Below, in pieces: positions 1 to 11,195 of a stretch of 64,000 bases of DNA (position 1 is its first letter; each line of letters begins with the position of its first letter). The notes under the pieces are model-generated. The model worked only from the letters and a program-made list of their open reading frames with translations. It was not told the DNA's origin and ran no database searches. This stretch comes from Alicyclobacillus tolerans (GTDB lineage Bacteria; Bacillota; Bacilli; Alicyclobacillales; Alicyclobacillaceae). Position numbers and translations under genes: made by a program. Where the stretch lies: positions 1 through 64,000 of the forward strand of contig NZ_FRAF01000008.1 in assembly GCF_900142255.1 (NCBI RefSeq), in the 5' to 3' direction.

Positions 1-190
1 GCATCAGGCATGCGCCCCATGCGCCTATCCGGCCTTAGCACCCGTTTCCAGGCGTTATTCCGGTCTGTTAGGCAGATTCCCCACGTGTTCCTCACCCGTC
101 CGCCGCTGGTATCTTTCGATACCCGCTCGACTTGCATGTATTAGGCACGCCGCCAGCGTTCGTCCTGAGCCAGGATCAAACTCTCAATGT
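1..190 (-). rRNA. rrs: 16S ribosomal RNA, 5' end only (partial)
   Basis: Read on the minus strand this is the start of a bacterial small-subunit rRNA gene. The universal forward-primer site (AGAGTTTGATCCTGGCTCAG) lies at about 165-184, followed by the conserved segment encoding GACGAACGCTGGCGGCGTGC. Only about the first 190 nucleotides are present and the gene runs off the left edge. The exact mature 5' end is not determinable and is set at about 190 by analogy with other 16S genes. The position beside lysS is the same as for an rrn operon in B. subtilis. Confidence 0.97.
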
Positions 191-260
191 CTAATTCCTT
201 CTCCCTCGCTCTCTCGAGCTCGGGCACTTCTTCTCTGGCGTTTGGTGATTCTTGTGCGTG

Positions 261-279
261 TTTAGTTTTCAAGGTTCTC
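261..279 (-). promoter_or_regulatory. rrn leader boxA-like antitermination element
   Basis: The minus strand reads GAGAACCTTGAAAACTAAAC between the promoter at 328-356 and the 16S start. An ACCTTGAAAACT element is typical of Bacillota rRNA leaders, and lies where the boxA-like Nus-factor signal is expected. No protein gene is supported in 191-445; the region holds this leader, the promoter and a weak upstream terminator. Confidence 0.5.
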
Positions 280-327
280 TCGCTGCCAAGGCTCTCTTTC
301 GCGTCCCCTCTTGCAGCGACAGCGACT

Positions 328-356
328 ATCTTACCTCCCTCCGAACTTTTTTGCAA
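328..356 (-). promoter_or_regulatory. rrn sigma-A promoter
   Basis: Minus strand: -35 TTGCAA at 351-356, a 17-base spacer, and -10 TAAGAT at 328-333. Upstream (about 361-400) is strongly A/T-rich, resembling an UP element. Initiation is predicted near 321, giving a leader of about 130 bases before 16S. Confidence 0.65.
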
Positions 357-404
357 CCCCTTTTCCAAAAAAATAATCATGTATTTTTTTCCACACAAAA
401 TATT

Positions 405-423
405 GACCTGCTATAAGCAGGCC
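405..423 (-). terminator. possible terminator after lysS
   Basis: Eight-base-pair stem with a three-base loop (core CCTGCT/AGCAGG), followed on the minus strand by a T-rich AATATTTT stretch. It lies directly downstream of lysS and upstream of the rrn promoter. The T-tract is imperfect. Confidence 0.45.
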
Positions 424-449
424 ATGTTGATCTATGCACTATAAGATAT

Positions 450-1940
<1,491 letters not shown>

Positions 1941-1964
1941 TCAAACATTCCTCCTGCACGGAAA

Positions 1965-1986
1965 GACGAGGGAAATTCTCCCTCGC
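1965..1986 (-). terminator. small hairpin in the greA-lysS gap
   Basis: Inverted repeat GCGAGGGA...TCCCTCGT on the minus strand, followed by a short TCTTTCC tract, just before the lysS ribosome-binding site. It could be a weak terminator or attenuator between greA and lysS. The tail is too poor to be sure. The rest of the 157-base gap shows only an imperfect TTTTAGT/ACTAAAA repeat at about 2032-2056. Confidence 0.35.
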
Positions 1987-2097
1987 CATTTTTCATAAAA
2001 GAGCGCATGGTTATGCCAACTGCAAACATGTTTTAGTGATTCTAAGACAACTAAAACACAGCCATTTCATGGATACCCCACTCATGAGACCAATGCT

Positions 2098-2574
2098 TTA
2101 ACGGCGAATTTCTAAAATTTTGAACTTGATGGTTCCTGCAGGAACAGCAACATCTACCACAGAGCCAATGGATTTACCAAGCAACGCGCGTCCTACCGGT
2201 GATTCATTGGATATCTTGTTGCTTGCTGGATTGGCTTCTGCCGAACCAACGATGGTATATTCCACATCTTCATTAAATTCCATATCTCTAAGCAATACGG
2301 TTGAGCCAATGGATACAGAGTTGGTATCGACCTCATCTTCATTGATGATTCGCGCATTGCGAAGCATCTTTTCCAAAGTCATGATTCTGCCTTCAATAAA
2401 CGCCTGTTCATTCTTAGCGTCCTCATATTCCGAATTCTCACTGATATCTCCATACGATATGGCCAGTTTGATGCGTTCTGCCACTTCACGGCGTTTCACG
2501 CTTTTTAACTGTTCCAGTTCTTCTTCGAGTTTTCGCAACCCTTCGGGAGTCAAAAGAATTTCTTTTTCTGCCAT
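2098..2574 (-). CDS. greA: transcription elongation factor GreA
   Basis: Stimulates transcript cleavage by backtracked RNA polymerase through the secondary channel. The start [12 protein letters not shown] was chosen because AGGAGCG lies eight bases upstream and it gives 158 residues, the family norm; upstream in-frame codons are not homologous. The N-terminal coiled-coil (about residues 10-75) includes the acidic tip region ([14 protein letters not shown]), followed by the FKBP-like C-terminal domain. It has its own consensus promoter at 2719-2747. Confidence 0.96.
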   Translation of the reverse strand: MAEKEILLTPEGLRKLEEELEQLKSVKRREVAERIKLAISYGDISENSEYEDAKNEQAFIEGRIMTLEKMLRNARIINEDEVDTNSVSIGSTVLLRDMEFNEDVEYTIVGSAEANPASNKISNESPVGRALLGKSIGSVVDVAVPAGTIKFKILEIRR

Positions 2575-2654
2575 AGCAATATCGCTCCTTTTTGCCGACA
2601 AGTGCCGATGTACAGACGCGAATTCTCCAAGCCATTTCGCACAATATATGGGAT

Positions 2655-2685
2655 AGAGCACCACCGGGGACACCGGCAGTGCTCT
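2655..2685 (-). other. hairpin in the greA 5' leader
   Basis: Arms AGAGCAC and GTGCTCT enclose an inner CCGG/CCGG pairing. The structure lies between the greA promoter and start codon, in a leader of about 140 bases. No T-run follows, so it is not a simple terminator. Its role is unknown. Confidence 0.5.
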
Positions 2686-2718
2686 GTAAACCCATTCCGG
2701 ACACAATGTCTAGTGGCA

Positions 2719-2747
2719 ATTATAGATACGCTCCTGAGGCTTGTCAA
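2719..2747 (-). promoter_or_regulatory. greA sigma-A promoter (full consensus)
   Basis: TTGACA at 2742-2747, a 17-base spacer, and TATAAT at 2719-2724 on the minus strand. Both hexamers match the consensus exactly. Transcription of greA, and possibly lysS, should start near 2712. Confidence 0.85.
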
Positions 2748-2774
2748 TGCGTACCAGACAGCGTATACATATGC

Positions 2775-3008
2775 TTATCTGTTATCTTTTATGGGCGAGA
2801 GGCTCATTTTATCACTCAAAAGTTCTTCCTCTGTAACATCCAAAACATTACCCAGTTTATGTATCATTTCTTGACTCGGTTGACGCGTCCCTCTTTCTAA
2901 TGATCCAACAATCGTTAGGGAAACTCCTAATTCTTTGGCCAGCTCTTCTTGTGTCCAACATTTCAGCTTGCGATAAGCGCGAATTCGTCTACCAAATGTG
3001 TCCGACAT
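2775..3008 (-). CDS. small XRE-family HTH protein (YazB-like)
   Basis: A 77-residue Cro/C1-type helix-turn-helix protein. Residues about 6-60 form one HTH_3 domain (RIRAYRKLKCWTQEELAKEL then SLTIVGSLERGTRQPS). B. subtilis has the comparable yazB just after folK. The ATG at 3008 is preferred over the GTG at 3020 because GTGGGG is spaced correctly for it. The start overlaps the 3' end of folK, implying co-transcription with the folate genes. The regulatory target is unknown. Confidence 0.85.
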   Translation of the reverse strand: MSDTFGRRIRAYRKLKCWTQEELAKELGVSLTIVGSLERGTRQPSQEMIHKLGNVLDVTEEELLSDKMSLSPIKDNR

Positions 3009-3489
3009 ATTCAACCCCACTTTCCGAAAGGTTTTCGGCCATTTCAGCCAGCGTTACTCCTCCAAGACCGCGCCTTTGCGGAACTAACTCTGCCAGTGGA
3101 ATGATGACGAAACCTCTTTCCCACATCCTCGGATGAGGAATCTGCAACATTTGATAGCATACAGACAAATTATCATAAAGGAGAATATCTAAATCAAGCG
3201 TACGCGGTCCGTTCTGTATCGCTCGCACACGCCCCTCGTTCTGTTCTATTTCATGTAAGGTTTGAAGCAATTGCAAAGGTTCCAGTGATGTTTGTATAGA
3301 CATCACCATATTCAGAAAATCTGGCTGTTCAAGATATCCAACCGGGGTCGTCTCATATACTGAAGAACAACGTACTGGCCCTTCTGATAAACAGGTAAGA
3401 GCTTCTACAGCTCGTTGTAAATGGTGAATTCTCCTACCCTGATTGGAACCCAGGGCTATAAATACCTCATGGACCATTTTGCTGCCCAT
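2989..3489 (-). CDS. folK: 6-hydroxymethyl-7,8-dihydropterin pyrophosphokinase
   Basis: Transfers pyrophosphate from ATP to hydroxymethyl-dihydropterin, the step before dihydropteroate synthase. Family signatures are FIALGSNQG near the N-terminus, the RTLDLDILLYD motif with acidic metal ligands, and the following IPHPRMWERGFVIIPLAEL. The ATG at 3489 follows AAGGAGG with short spacing and gives 166 residues. It overlaps the end of folP. folB, which separates folP and folK in many Bacilli, is missing here. Confidence 0.95.
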   Translation of the reverse strand: MGSKMVHEVFIALGSNQGRRIHHLQRAVEALTCLSEGPVRCSSVYETTPVGYLEQPDFLNMVMSIQTSLEPLQLLQTLHEIEQNEGRVRAIQNGPRTLDLDILLYDNLSVCYQMLQIPHPRMWERGFVIIPLAELVPQRRGLGGVTLAEMAENLSESGVEYVGHIW

Positions 3490-4351
3490 CGTCCTCCTTG
3501 TCTTGTACAGCCTCAAGCATCCGACAAACGCGCACAGTCGCCTTCACGTCATGGACGCGCAAGTATTCCACACCTTCCATTATTGCATATGCAGCAATAG
3601 CCAGATTTCCTTCTAATCGATCGGATACATCTGCCGAAAGAATTTCTCCAATAAATCGTTTCCGACTGACACCGAGCAAAACGGATTGACCCAGTTTTGT
3701 ATAATGCGGCAAAATTCGCAAAGCAGATAGATTTTGATGGGTATCCTTAGCAAAACCTATTCCCGGATCTATGACCAGACGTTCTCTCGCAATACCTGCA
3801 GATAAGCAGCGTTCTATACCAGACCGTGTTTCCTGAAGAAGTTCTGCGAGACCATTCCCTAAAGGTCGGCTGTCTCGGTTATGCATCCAAAAATAAATAC
3901 AGTTGGCGTCACTGACTACTTGTAGCATCTCTTTATGGTGCAGGGCACCCCAAACATCGTTGATACCGCTCACGCCGCATTCAAGAGCACGTGCCGCTAT
4001 CTCAGGTTTATACGTATCTACACTAATGGGAATCGGACAATGAAGCGCAAGATCTTTGAGTACAGGCTGCAATCTTCGCCATTCCTCTTCAGATGTAACG
4101 GATTGGTGACCTGGTCGCGTGCTTTCGGCACCCACGTCCAACCAGTCTGCGCCTTCTTCAACCAGGCGATACGCATGGTTCAGCGCATCAGTCGGGGAAA
4201 AATAAATCCCCCCGTCAGAAAAAGAGTCAGGTGTTACATTCAAAATCCCCATCACTTTTGTACGCACTGTGTTACCCTTCTTTCCAATGACACTCCACGC
4301 AAGCGAAGACGCGATAGCAGGCTCGATAAATTTAGGACTGTTGTTCAGCAA
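3467..4351 (-). CDS. folP: dihydropteroate synthase
   Basis: Condenses dihydropterin pyrophosphate with p-aminobenzoate; this is the sulfonamide target. It is a TIM-barrel of 294 residues with the two Prosite-type signatures: MGILNVTPDSFSDGG (about residues 34-48) and DVGAESTRPG. The later substrate-binding stretch ends in LRVHDVK. Translation probably begins at TTG 4351, which has GAAGG upstream and overlaps the end of hslO by 20 bases. Confidence 0.95.
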   Translation of the reverse strand: MLNNSPKFIEPAIASSLAWSVIGKKGNTVRTKVMGILNVTPDSFSDGGIYFSPTDALNHAYRLVEEGADWLDVGAESTRPGHQSVTSEEEWRRLQPVLKDLALHCPIPISVDTYKPEIAARALECGVSGINDVWGALHHKEMLQVVSDANCIYFWMHNRDSRPLGNGLAELLQETRSGIERCLSAGIARERLVIDPGIGFAKDTHQNLSALRILPHYTKLGQSVLLGVSRKRFIGEILSADVSDRLEGNLAIAAYAIMEGVEYLRVHDVKATVRVCRMLEAVQDKEDDGQQNGP

Positions 4352-5213
4352 TCCAGCCTTCTATCTCTTCTACGCCAAAAAAGTATTTTGCAGCGCAAAA
4401 ATGACAAACCGCTTCTGCTCCTTTGTCTTCTTCCATCATACTGCGGAGTTCTGAGACATCGAGGTTTTTCATTGCTGCCGCAAATCGTTCACGAGAGCAG
4501 TTACAAGCAAATTGTACAGCTACTCGATTGAGCAAGTGTGCATCGGGATCGAGCAAATAAAGTAATTCTTCTGCACTCTTACCTGTTTGTAGAATGTCAG
4601 TTACACTTTGCATAGAAGACAACCGTTCTTCCAGCTTTTCAATGTCATTTTCTTCATGCCCGGGAAGCAATTGCAAGAGAAACCCGCCTGCACAGATAAC
4701 ACGATTGTCTGTCCCAACGAGTACCCCTGCTCCCACAGCAGAGGGCGTCTGTTCGGATACAGCAAAATAATAAGTGAAATCATCTGCAATCTCACCTGTC
4801 TGGATAGCTGCCGAACCTGTATAATAATCTCTCAAACCGGTATCTCGTGTAACATAGAGAGTACCTCTGCCAACAGCTCTGCCAACATCCAACTTACCTT
4901 TTGAATTGGCTGGCAAATCAACAAACGGATTGTCCACGTATCCCCGCACATTGCCAAAAGCGTCCGCATCTACGAGAATGCGTCCAAGCGGACCGTCTCC
5001 ATCAATACGAAGTGTCAGACGCTCTTCATTTTTCAATTGTTGCCCCATCATGAGGGCAATACTTGCTGTTCTTCCTAATGCAGCCGTGGCCACCGGCCAA
5101 GTATGGTGTCGACCCTGCATCTCATTGACAACGTTCGTCGTAACGCATGCCAGAGCACGACCACGACCATTCAATATCGTTGCCCTCACTAACTGGTCAG
5201 GTGCGCTTTTCAT
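4332..5213 (-). CDS. hslO: redox-regulated chaperone Hsp33
   Basis: Cytosolic holdase activated by oxidation of zinc-bound cysteines. The 293-residue protein has the N-terminal substrate-binding core and, near the C-terminus, the four redox cysteines as CNC (about 246-248) and CHFC (about 278-281). ATG 5213 has a strong AGGAGG seven bases upstream. It lies directly after ftsH. coaX, usually between them in Bacillus, is absent. A 7-bp hairpin (about 5238-5262) lies in the ftsH-hslO gap. Confidence 0.96.
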   Translation of the reverse strand: MKSAPDQLVRATILNGRGRALACVTTNVVNEMQGRHHTWPVATAALGRTASIALMMGQQLKNEERLTLRIDGDGPLGRILVDADAFGNVRGYVDNPFVDLPANSKGKLDVGRAVGRGTLYVTRDTGLRDYYTGSAAIQTGEIADDFTYYFAVSEQTPSAVGAGVLVGTDNRVICAGGFLLQLLPGHEENDIEKLEERLSSMQSVTDILQTGKSAEELLYLLDPDAHLLNRVAVQFACNCSRERFAAAMKNLDVSELRSMMEEDKGAEAVCHFCAAKYFFGVEEIEGWIAEQQS

Positions 5214-5321
5214 GTTTAAACCTCCTAGAATGACGAACAACCCCCATGTAGAGGGTTGTCGTTAGAATCTCCTGTCAATGCTGCTTTTCTTCAAAACGCA
5301 TTTTCCCTTGCCATCTATTAT

Positions 5322-7163
5322 CTAGAGGTCTTTATTCTGTTCTGCTATTACCTCTTCTGGTGATTTGCCTTCCATAATGGCCCGAATCTCAAATTCATCA
5401 ATCGTCTCTTTTTCCAGGAGAAGATTGGCCAAAGCATCCAGCCGATCTCGACGTTCCGTCAAAATCTTGCGAGTGCGCTCATGACAATCTTCAACTATCC
5501 GCTTCATTTCTTCGTCAATCTCAAAGGCAACTCTGTCACTATAATTGGCTTCTGACGACAGGTCTTTGCCTAAGAAGACTTGACCTTGACGGCTACCGTA
5601 TTGCATGGGGCCAAGTTTGTCGCTCATACCATACTGAGTCACCATTTGCCTAGCAATTTCCGTAACTCGCTCTAAATCGTTGGATGCACCTGTGCTAATT
5701 TCGCCTAAAACAATCTCTTCCGCGACTCGACCACCCAACAATCCACAGATGCGATCGTACATCTCCTGCCGTGTCATGAAATAACGATCTTCCTTAGGCA
5801 AGGTAACCGTATACCCACCCGCCATTCCGCGGGGAATAATGGTGACTTTATGAACTGTGTCCGCAGCCTGCACATAATAGCCAATCACTGCATGCCCAGC
5901 TTCATGGAAGGCTACCAGTTTACGCTCATGTTCACTAATCACCCTCGAGCGTTTTTCCGGGCCAGCCATCACTCTGTCAATCGCTTCATCAATATCGCGA
6001 TTGGTAATGCGGGTTTCTCGCTTGCGAGCCGCTAATAGTGCTGCCTCATTGAGGACATTTTCCAAATCGGCTCCTGTAAACCCGGGTGTCCGCTTAGCAA
6101 TCACATCCAAGCGAATATCAGAAGAAAACGGCTTGTTTCTAGCATGCACCTTTAAAATTTCCTCACGGCCTTTTACATCAGGACGATTGACCACAATCTG
6201 GCGGTCAAAACGGCCTGGACGCAGCAGCGCTGGATCGAGGATATCTGGACGGTTGGTGGCAGCAATAATAATTATGCCGTCATTTCCCGAGAAACCGTCC
6301 ATCTCTACAAGCAATTGGTTGAGTGTTTGTTCACGTTCATCATGACCGCCACCGAGACCTGCTCCACGATGACGTCCAACTGCATCAATTTCGTCAATAA
6401 AAATGATACAAGGTGCGTTTTTCTTGGCAGTTTCAAACAAATCACGCACACGTGATGCACCGACACCGACAAACATTTCTACAAAGTCAGAACCTGAAAT
6501 ACTAAAAAAGGGAACGCCAGCTTCTCCCGCAACCGCACGAGCCAGCAAAGTTTTACCCGTACCAGGCGGCCCTACCAGAAGTACACCTTTGGGAATGCGG
6601 GCACCGAGTTGTGAAAAGCGTTTGGGATCTTTAAGAAACTCTACAATTTCTTCCAATTCAGCCTTTTCTTCATCCGCACCAGCTACATCACGAAAAGTAA
6701 CGCGACGTTTTTCCTCAGTGTAAAGTCTTGCCCTGCTTTTGCCAAAGTTCATGACTCGGCTGCCGCCGCCTTGTGCCTGATTAAACAGGAAGAACATAAT
6801 GACAAAAACAAAGACAAACGGAATAATGGAAGTTAAAAATTGAATCCAAACAGATTCTTTTGGTTGCTGATTGACGTAGAAGTCGACTTTATTATTTTCC
6901 AGAAGAGGATAGACGTTATCGTCATTCAGACCCCTGGTAGAAAACTTCTTTCCGTCACTGAGCGTACCGTCAATGGTAAGCGTTAGCCCATCTGGAGTCA
7001 CATAAACCGGACCGGAAATTTCATGCGATTTGATATCGCTCACAAATTGGCTATAGGCTATCGTCGATTGCGGGCGGCTTGAATTTGTCAGAAAGTCCAC
7101 CACTCCGACGATGGCTAGCAAAATCAGCACATAGAAAACAATGCTGCGGTAAAACCTGTTCAT
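5322..7163 (-). CDS. ftsH: ATP-dependent membrane zinc metalloprotease FtsH
   Basis: Membrane-anchored AAA+ protease that degrades damaged membrane proteins and regulators, and is needed for sporulation in Bacillus. Two transmembrane segments (about residues 8-24 and 108-127) flank an extracytoplasmic domain. Walker A is GPPGTGKT at about 198-205, Walker B is [11 protein letters not shown], and the zinc site HEAGH is at about 420-424. The 613-residue length is typical. GAGGAGGT precedes the ATG. Confidence 0.98.
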   Translation of the reverse strand: MNRFYRSIVFYVLILLAIVGVVDFLTNSSRPQSTIAYSQFVSDIKSHEISGPVYVTPDGLTLTIDGTLSDGKKFSTRGLNDDNVYPLLENNKVDFYVNQQPKESVWIQFLTSIIPFVFVFVIMFFLFNQAQGGGSRVMNFGKSRARLYTEEKRRVTFRDVAGADEEKAELEEIVEFLKDPKRFSQLGARIPKGVLLVGPPGTGKTLLARAVAGEAGVPFFSISGSDFVEMFVGVGASRVRDLFETAKKNAPCIIFIDEIDAVGRHRGAGLGGGHDEREQTLNQLLVEMDGFSGNDGIIIIAATNRPDILDPALLRPGRFDRQIVVNRPDVKGREEILKVHARNKPFSSDIRLDVIAKRTPGFTGADLENVLNEAALLAARKRETRITNRDIDEAIDRVMAGPEKRSRVISEHERKLVAFHEAGHAVIGYYVQAADTVHKVTIIPRGMAGGYTVTLPKEDRYFMTRQEMYDRICGLLGGRVAEEIVLGEISTGASNDLERVTEIARQMVTQYGMSDKLGPMQYGSRQGQVFLGKDLSSEANYSDRVAFEIDEEMKRIVEDCHERTRKILTERRDRLDALANLLLEKETIDEFEIRAIMEGKSPEEVIAEQNKDL

Positions 7164-7193
7164 GCCTTACCTCCTCTCGGTCATGGCGGGAAT

Positions 7194-7220
7194 ATTGTAC
7201 CATAAGGACTGAATAGACAA
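7194..7220 (-). promoter_or_regulatory. candidate ftsH promoter
   Basis: Extended -10 TGGTACAAT on the minus strand (-10 at 7194-7199), with a TTGTCT-like -35 at 7215-7220 only 15 bases away. The extended -10 may compensate for the short spacing. It lies about 30 bases before the ftsH start. Confidence 0.5.
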
Positions 7221-7270
7221 CAGCAGAGCGGAAGGAGGCCATGAATCCTTTGTGACAGATCTGTTGAACG

Positions 7271-7813
7271 TCATGACTCCTGATAAATCTCGGCTTTTAA
7301 AATGCCTACATAAGGCAGATTCCGATAGCGTTCAGCATAGTCCAGTCCATATCCTACAATAAAAGCATTGGGTACACGAAAACCAAACCAATCCGGTTCA
7401 ATGTCCACTTGCCTGCCCTCCGGTTTGTCAAACAGCGAAACAATTTTCACAGATGCTGCCTTTCGATGCAAGAGGGTTTCGCGCAAATAGCGCAGTGTCA
7501 AACCAGAGTCCACAATATCTTCGACAATTACCACATGCCGACCTTCCACAGGTCTGTCAAGATCCTTTAAAATACGCACAACACCTGATGATTTTGAGGC
7601 ATCTCCATAACTGGAGGTTGCCATAAAATCAATTTCAAGCGGAACATCTACCCGCTTAATCAAATCCGCCATAAAGAGCACTGCGCCTTTGAGGACACAG
7701 ATAAAAAGCGGATTTTTCTCATTGTACTCGACAGCTAACTGTTTCCCCAACTCTTGAATGCGCTGTTGAATTTGCTCTTCATCGAACAGTATGCTCTCTA
7801 GGTCTTTTTGCAT
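7271..7813 (-). CDS. hpt: hypoxanthine phosphoribosyltransferase
   Basis: Purine salvage enzyme making IMP/GMP from hypoxanthine/guanine and PRPP. The PRPP-binding motif is [14 protein letters not shown] (about residues 93-106), and the C-terminal base-contact region is [20 protein letters not shown] 7813 gives 180 residues, the family length; an AGGAGG lies somewhat far upstream. It follows tilS by 10 bases, the conserved tilS-hpt-ftsH order. Confidence 0.96.
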   Translation of the reverse strand: MQKDLESILFDEEQIQQRIQELGKQLAVEYNEKNPLFICVLKGAVLFMADLIKRVDVPLEIDFMATSSYGDASKSSGVVRILKDLDRPVEGRHVVIVEDIVDSGLTLRYLRETLLHRKAASVKIVSLFDKPEGRQVDIEPDWFGFRVPNAFIVGYGLDYAERYRNLPYVGILKAEIYQES

Positions 7814-7823
7814 GACAGAAAAT

Positions 7824-9299
7824 CTACTCCTCCTTGTCCCTTCTCCATAAAATTCTGCATTCCTCAGCTTGCAACAAACTTTGCACATGTTTGGGCGGAA
7901 TGGTTTGTAAGGTCCAACGGGCAATCTCTGCATCCTTTGAATGAATTCGCGATGAGCTATACAAACCTGGAATCCACAGCCAGTCGCCAGCTTTTACAAC
8001 TGGCCAGGCAGCTCGCAACATTTTCGGCAACTTACTATCTGTCATCAAGTCCTGAATTTTTTTCGATCCGACCCGTGTCTTGACACGCCAGCTTCGATTG
8101 CAGTCTTCAATGCTCAACGAATGGATTTCTGGCGGTAAATGAACCGTCCATCCCCAATCATTACCTGACACCAAGTTTGATATATGATGACGTGTAAGAC
8201 GCCAAATCCATCCAAGCTCATCAGCCCACTCTCCTTCGTTGAGAAGGACTTCCCGAACAGTTTGCCGCTTAGTGTTCAAGAAACGAGGTCGAGGGCCCAC
8301 CCACAATTGAGAATAAATACGCCACGCTAAAAATCCGCCCGGCAAATCAATGCCAGCCGACGGATCTTTGCTGCTGGCCAATTTCCGCAGATCTTCCACG
8401 TGGCGCGCAGTCCAATTGATTTCCGTCGGAAAACATGTCAATAGTAGGTGAATTGCCCTTCTTTGTAAAGGAATCGGCAACTCTATCCATTGATTTGTAG
8501 ACAAATGATACGCTGATAAAGTCTCGTCATATGTAATATACGTATTGAATAATTGTTTGGCCCAATCATTCAGCCAATCATTTTCTTCACGAACCATTGC
8601 TGTAAAACGTCCAATTATCTCTGAAACATTGGGTTCAATAGCGCGAAGTTCTGGCAACACACGCTGCCTCAAACGATTGCGAAGAAAGCGAAGCGACTGA
8701 TTGCTTTCATCTTCAACCCAGGACCATCCGTTTTGTTGAGCTGTTTTCTCAATAGCTTGCTTGGAAAAAGAGAGAAGTGGCCGGAGCAAGCGCATATGGC
8801 TTTGTGGAACAACTGACTCAGCCTGCATTCCCTGCAACCCCGACAAATAAGCGCCGCGCAACAATCTCCACAATACCGTTTCCACCTGATCGTCAGCATG
8901 GTGAGCAACGGCAATCGCATCACATTGATATTTCTCTGCCATGCGAAGCAAAGCCTGATAGCGTAAATGACGAGCGTCCGCCTCCGTACCGCGCCGATGT
9001 TGAATGCTGATGTCTTGCAAGTGGACATACTCTATCTCAGCTGGCAAGTGAAGCTGTTCAGCCAATTCCTGAACAAAGCGGGCGTCACGATTAGCCGTTT
9101 CGCGCAATCCATGATGGACATGCCCTACCACCAACTGCAAAGAGAGGGAAGATTGCAAACTGGCTAGCATTCGCAAAAGCACTACAGAATCCACACCGCC
9201 TGAGCAGGCAACAAGAACTCTTTGAAGCTTTTTTTGCTTCGCCATGCTGAGCCATATTTGCAAAAACTCATGTACTGAAACTACTGATGATTTCCGCAT
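7824..9299 (-). CDS. tilS: tRNA(Ile)-lysidine synthetase
   Basis: Converts the wobble cytidine of tRNA-Ile(CAU) to lysidine, allowing AUA decoding; essential in most bacteria. The PP-loop ATP-binding motif CSGGVDS is at about residues 32-38. The C-terminal TilS domain is present. ATG 9299 with AAGGTGG upstream was chosen over an upstream TTG (9329) that lacks a site; this gives 491 residues, slightly longer than many homologues. Confidence 0.95.
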   Translation of the reverse strand: MRKSSVVSVHEFLQIWLSMAKQKKLQRVLVACSGGVDSVVLLRMLASLQSSLSLQLVVGHVHHGLRETANRDARFVQELAEQLHLPAEIEYVHLQDISIQHRRGTEADARHLRYQALLRMAEKYQCDAIAVAHHADDQVETVLWRLLRGAYLSGLQGMQAESVVPQSHMRLLRPLLSFSKQAIEKTAQQNGWSWVEDESNQSLRFLRNRLRQRVLPELRAIEPNVSEIIGRFTAMVREENDWLNDWAKQLFNTYITYDETLSAYHLSTNQWIELPIPLQRRAIHLLLTCFPTEINWTARHVEDLRKLASSKDPSAGIDLPGGFLAWRIYSQLWVGPRPRFLNTKRQTVREVLLNEGEWADELGWIWRLTRHHISNLVSGNDWGWTVHLPPEIHSLSIEDCNRSWRVKTRVGSKKIQDLMTDSKLPKMLRAAWPVVKAGDWLWIPGLYSSSRIHSKDAEIARWTLQTIPPKHVQSLLQAEECRILWRRDKEE

Positions 9300-9376
9300 A
9301 ATCCACCTTGACTCATCGCAGCGGCTCAATCCTTATCTGCAAACCGCATTCAGAACCACGCGCCCAATTTGCTTCA

Positions 9377-10339
9377 TCATAGTAAAAATACCGTCCAGGC
9401 CGCAAGTGTAGCAATCGCCGCCGTCGTCAAAGAAAACCACATCAGGCGCTCTGTCCAGTCCCATTTCTTTTTTTTCGATCGCGGTGATGGAGAAGTAGCC
9501 ATTGACTTTTTCTGCCGAGCAGGCTTTGGCATGGTTTGTCTCTTCTTGTTGCTTTTAGCTGAATGAAACAGAGAAAGCGCAGTTGCCGCCGATTGCACCT
9601 GGCCATGCAAAATAGCGTCAATGACTGTTTTTCTTCTCGTTTTAGGCATAAGTTGCAGTGCTGTAAAAACATAGCGCTGGCGATCTTCCACACGACCCAT
9701 GCGATGAACAGGCAATGGTTGTTGCAACTGAAGAAAAACCAGCGAGAGCCCTACCAAATCATACATCGCGTCGGCTGAACGCGTACCTAAGCCGAAATAG
9801 GCACGATCACTTGTTGGCGTGTATTGTCGAACGGATCGACCAAAGGCACTGACACCGCCTATATCAACCACACGCGCTTGCAACCTGCCATCCGTCCCGC
9901 TTTCAACCAATAAATTTTCTGGTTTGACATCAGAAAAAGCGAATCCAGCCTGGTGAAACTCATGTAAAACCTGAAGATAGGCAGCAAATAATCGATCGAT
10001 TTCCGTCTGGCGCAGATGCTGGTGAACTTTTGTCAGCGGCTGTCCGGCAATACGTTCCATACTGTAAAAGTACAGTGGTGCATGCTGTGCATCATCTAGT
10101 TCAATCGGTTTCGGCAAAGCGTGACTTACTGCGGAAAGTTGTCTGAGTAGTCGCCATTCACCTGCGATTTCATGCGAGTTACTGCTGATTTTAAGCGCCA
10201 CTTCCTGCTTGTTCATGATAGATTGCGCCAGATAGACTTCACCGTTTGCTCCCTGCCCAAGCGGCTGGAGAATACGATAACTGTTTTTTTGCCATTTACC
10301 AACAAGCACTTGGCCTGGCTGCAGCAGGCGGGTCACCAT
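9377..10339 (-). CDS. yabT: membrane-anchored Ser/Thr protein kinase (YabT-like)
   Basis: Hanks-type kinase domain in residues 1-260: glycine loop GQGANGEVYLA, lysine in VALKIS, catalytic loop FSDVKPENLL, and DIGG in place of DFG. The catalytic loop has lost the usual HR of HRD. A basic linker (about 265-295) leads to one C-terminal transmembrane helix (about 300-319). B. subtilis YabT has this architecture and is reported as a DNA-binding sporulation kinase; the basic linker here would fit DNA binding by inference. Overlaps the yabS stop by one base (TAATG). Confidence 0.88.
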   Translation of the reverse strand: MVTRLLQPGQVLVGKWQKNSYRILQPLGQGANGEVYLAQSIMNKQEVALKISSNSHEIAGEWRLLRQLSAVSHALPKPIELDDAQHAPLYFYSMERIAGQPLTKVHQHLRQTEIDRLFAAYLQVLHEFHQAGFAFSDVKPENLLVESGTDGRLQARVVDIGGVSAFGRSVRQYTPTSDRAYFGLGTRSADAMYDLVGLSLVFLQLQQPLPVHRMGRVEDRQRYVFTALQLMPKTRRKTVIDAILHGQVQSAATALSLFHSAKSNKKRQTMPKPARQKKSMATSPSPRSKKKKWDWTERLMWFSLTTAAIATLAAWTVFLL

Positions 10340-11055
10340 TAGTCAAGCGCCGCCCATTGCTCATCAATTCCACTTTCCGTTTTTTCCTGAAACAACTGCA
10401 AAGCATGACGAATAGCCGGACCCGTAGGTGTACCTCCACTCGCTACATAGCAACGCTCTAATGTTTTGGGGTCAAGAGTAGCAGAGAAAGTCTGCACCGT
10501 CTCTACCCAATTTCCCCGTTGTCCTGGAAAAACAGCGACTGCCACTCGTGAAGAACCCATTCTGGCGCTGAGCGAAAAAGATAAGTCCCGCACAGCCTCG
10601 CGTACCATGTCCATTTTGTGTTTCATACTAGCGCTCGTATCAATGAGTACTATTAAATCCAGATGCAGTTCTTCCTGTAATTTGTCTACCACAGAAGTCA
10701 CACGAGCACGTTCTTCAGGCGGAAGTTCCTCCTGCGTTTTTCCGAGAACCGATTTCAATTCTGCATTAACCGCTTGCTGTAAGGTCAACTGCATAGTCTG
10801 ATGTGTCATCATTTGAGCAGTAGCTGATAAATCGCTGGGTTGAACGATCCGGCACATACCATTTCCCGCCTCTGCAATACGCATGACTTCATCACGCCCT
10901 GCGCCGCCCATCTCGCCTTTTTCTACTACACCAATGACATTCACTGCGATACCCTGACGACGCGCATCAGCAGCCGCTTCTATCGGGGATTCTCCAACAT
11001 TGGAACAACCATCTGTAATCACTAAAATCTGCTTCATCTTGGCTTCCAGAGACAA
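10339..11055 (-). CDS. yabS: VWA-domain protein (YabS-like)
   Basis: Two nucleotide/metal-binding-like segments are visible: an N-terminal half starting KQILVITDGCSNVGESP, and a C-terminal von Willebrand A domain with the MIDAS-type DTSASMKHK at about residues 148-156. It lies between spoIIE and the yabT kinase, as in B. subtilis, where the gene has no well-defined function. Start is ambiguous: TTG 11055 has GGAGGTG at good spacing and is used here; ATG 11037 (MKQILV) is the alternative. Confidence 0.85.
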   Translation of the reverse strand: MSLEAKMKQILVITDGCSNVGESPIEAAADARRQGIAVNVIGVVEKGEMGGAGRDEVMRIAEAGNGMCRIVQPSDLSATAQMMTHQTMQLTLQQAVNAELKSVLGKTQEELPPEERARVTSVVDKLQEELHLDLIVLIDTSASMKHKMDMVREAVRDLSFSLSARMGSSRVAVAVFPGQRGNWVETVQTFSATLDPKTLERCYVASGGTPTGPAIRHALQLFQEKTESGIDEQWAALD

Positions 11056-11195
11056 AACGTCCACCTCCATCGACTTCCACATCTGGTTCTTCTACCAGTA
11101 TGGTCAGCCAATGGTGTGGACATTCTCACTCTATGAAATTTCAGCTATTCATTTATCAGTTCCAAAAAATATTGAAACTTGGGTGTCTTTCTTTG

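Noticed and set aside
141-444. Open frames of about 85 codons on both strands at the 16S/leader boundary
   Set aside because: They overlap the 16S 5' end, rrn leader and promoter; no ribosome site and no protein-like conservation.
2120-2656. 178-codon plus-strand frame opposite greA
   Set aside because: Antisense shadow of a well-supported gene, with Ser/Thr-rich composition typical of such shadows and no ribosome site.
3935-4531. 198-codon plus-strand frame across folP and hslO
   Set aside because: Runs antisense through two clear genes; no domain and no ribosome site.
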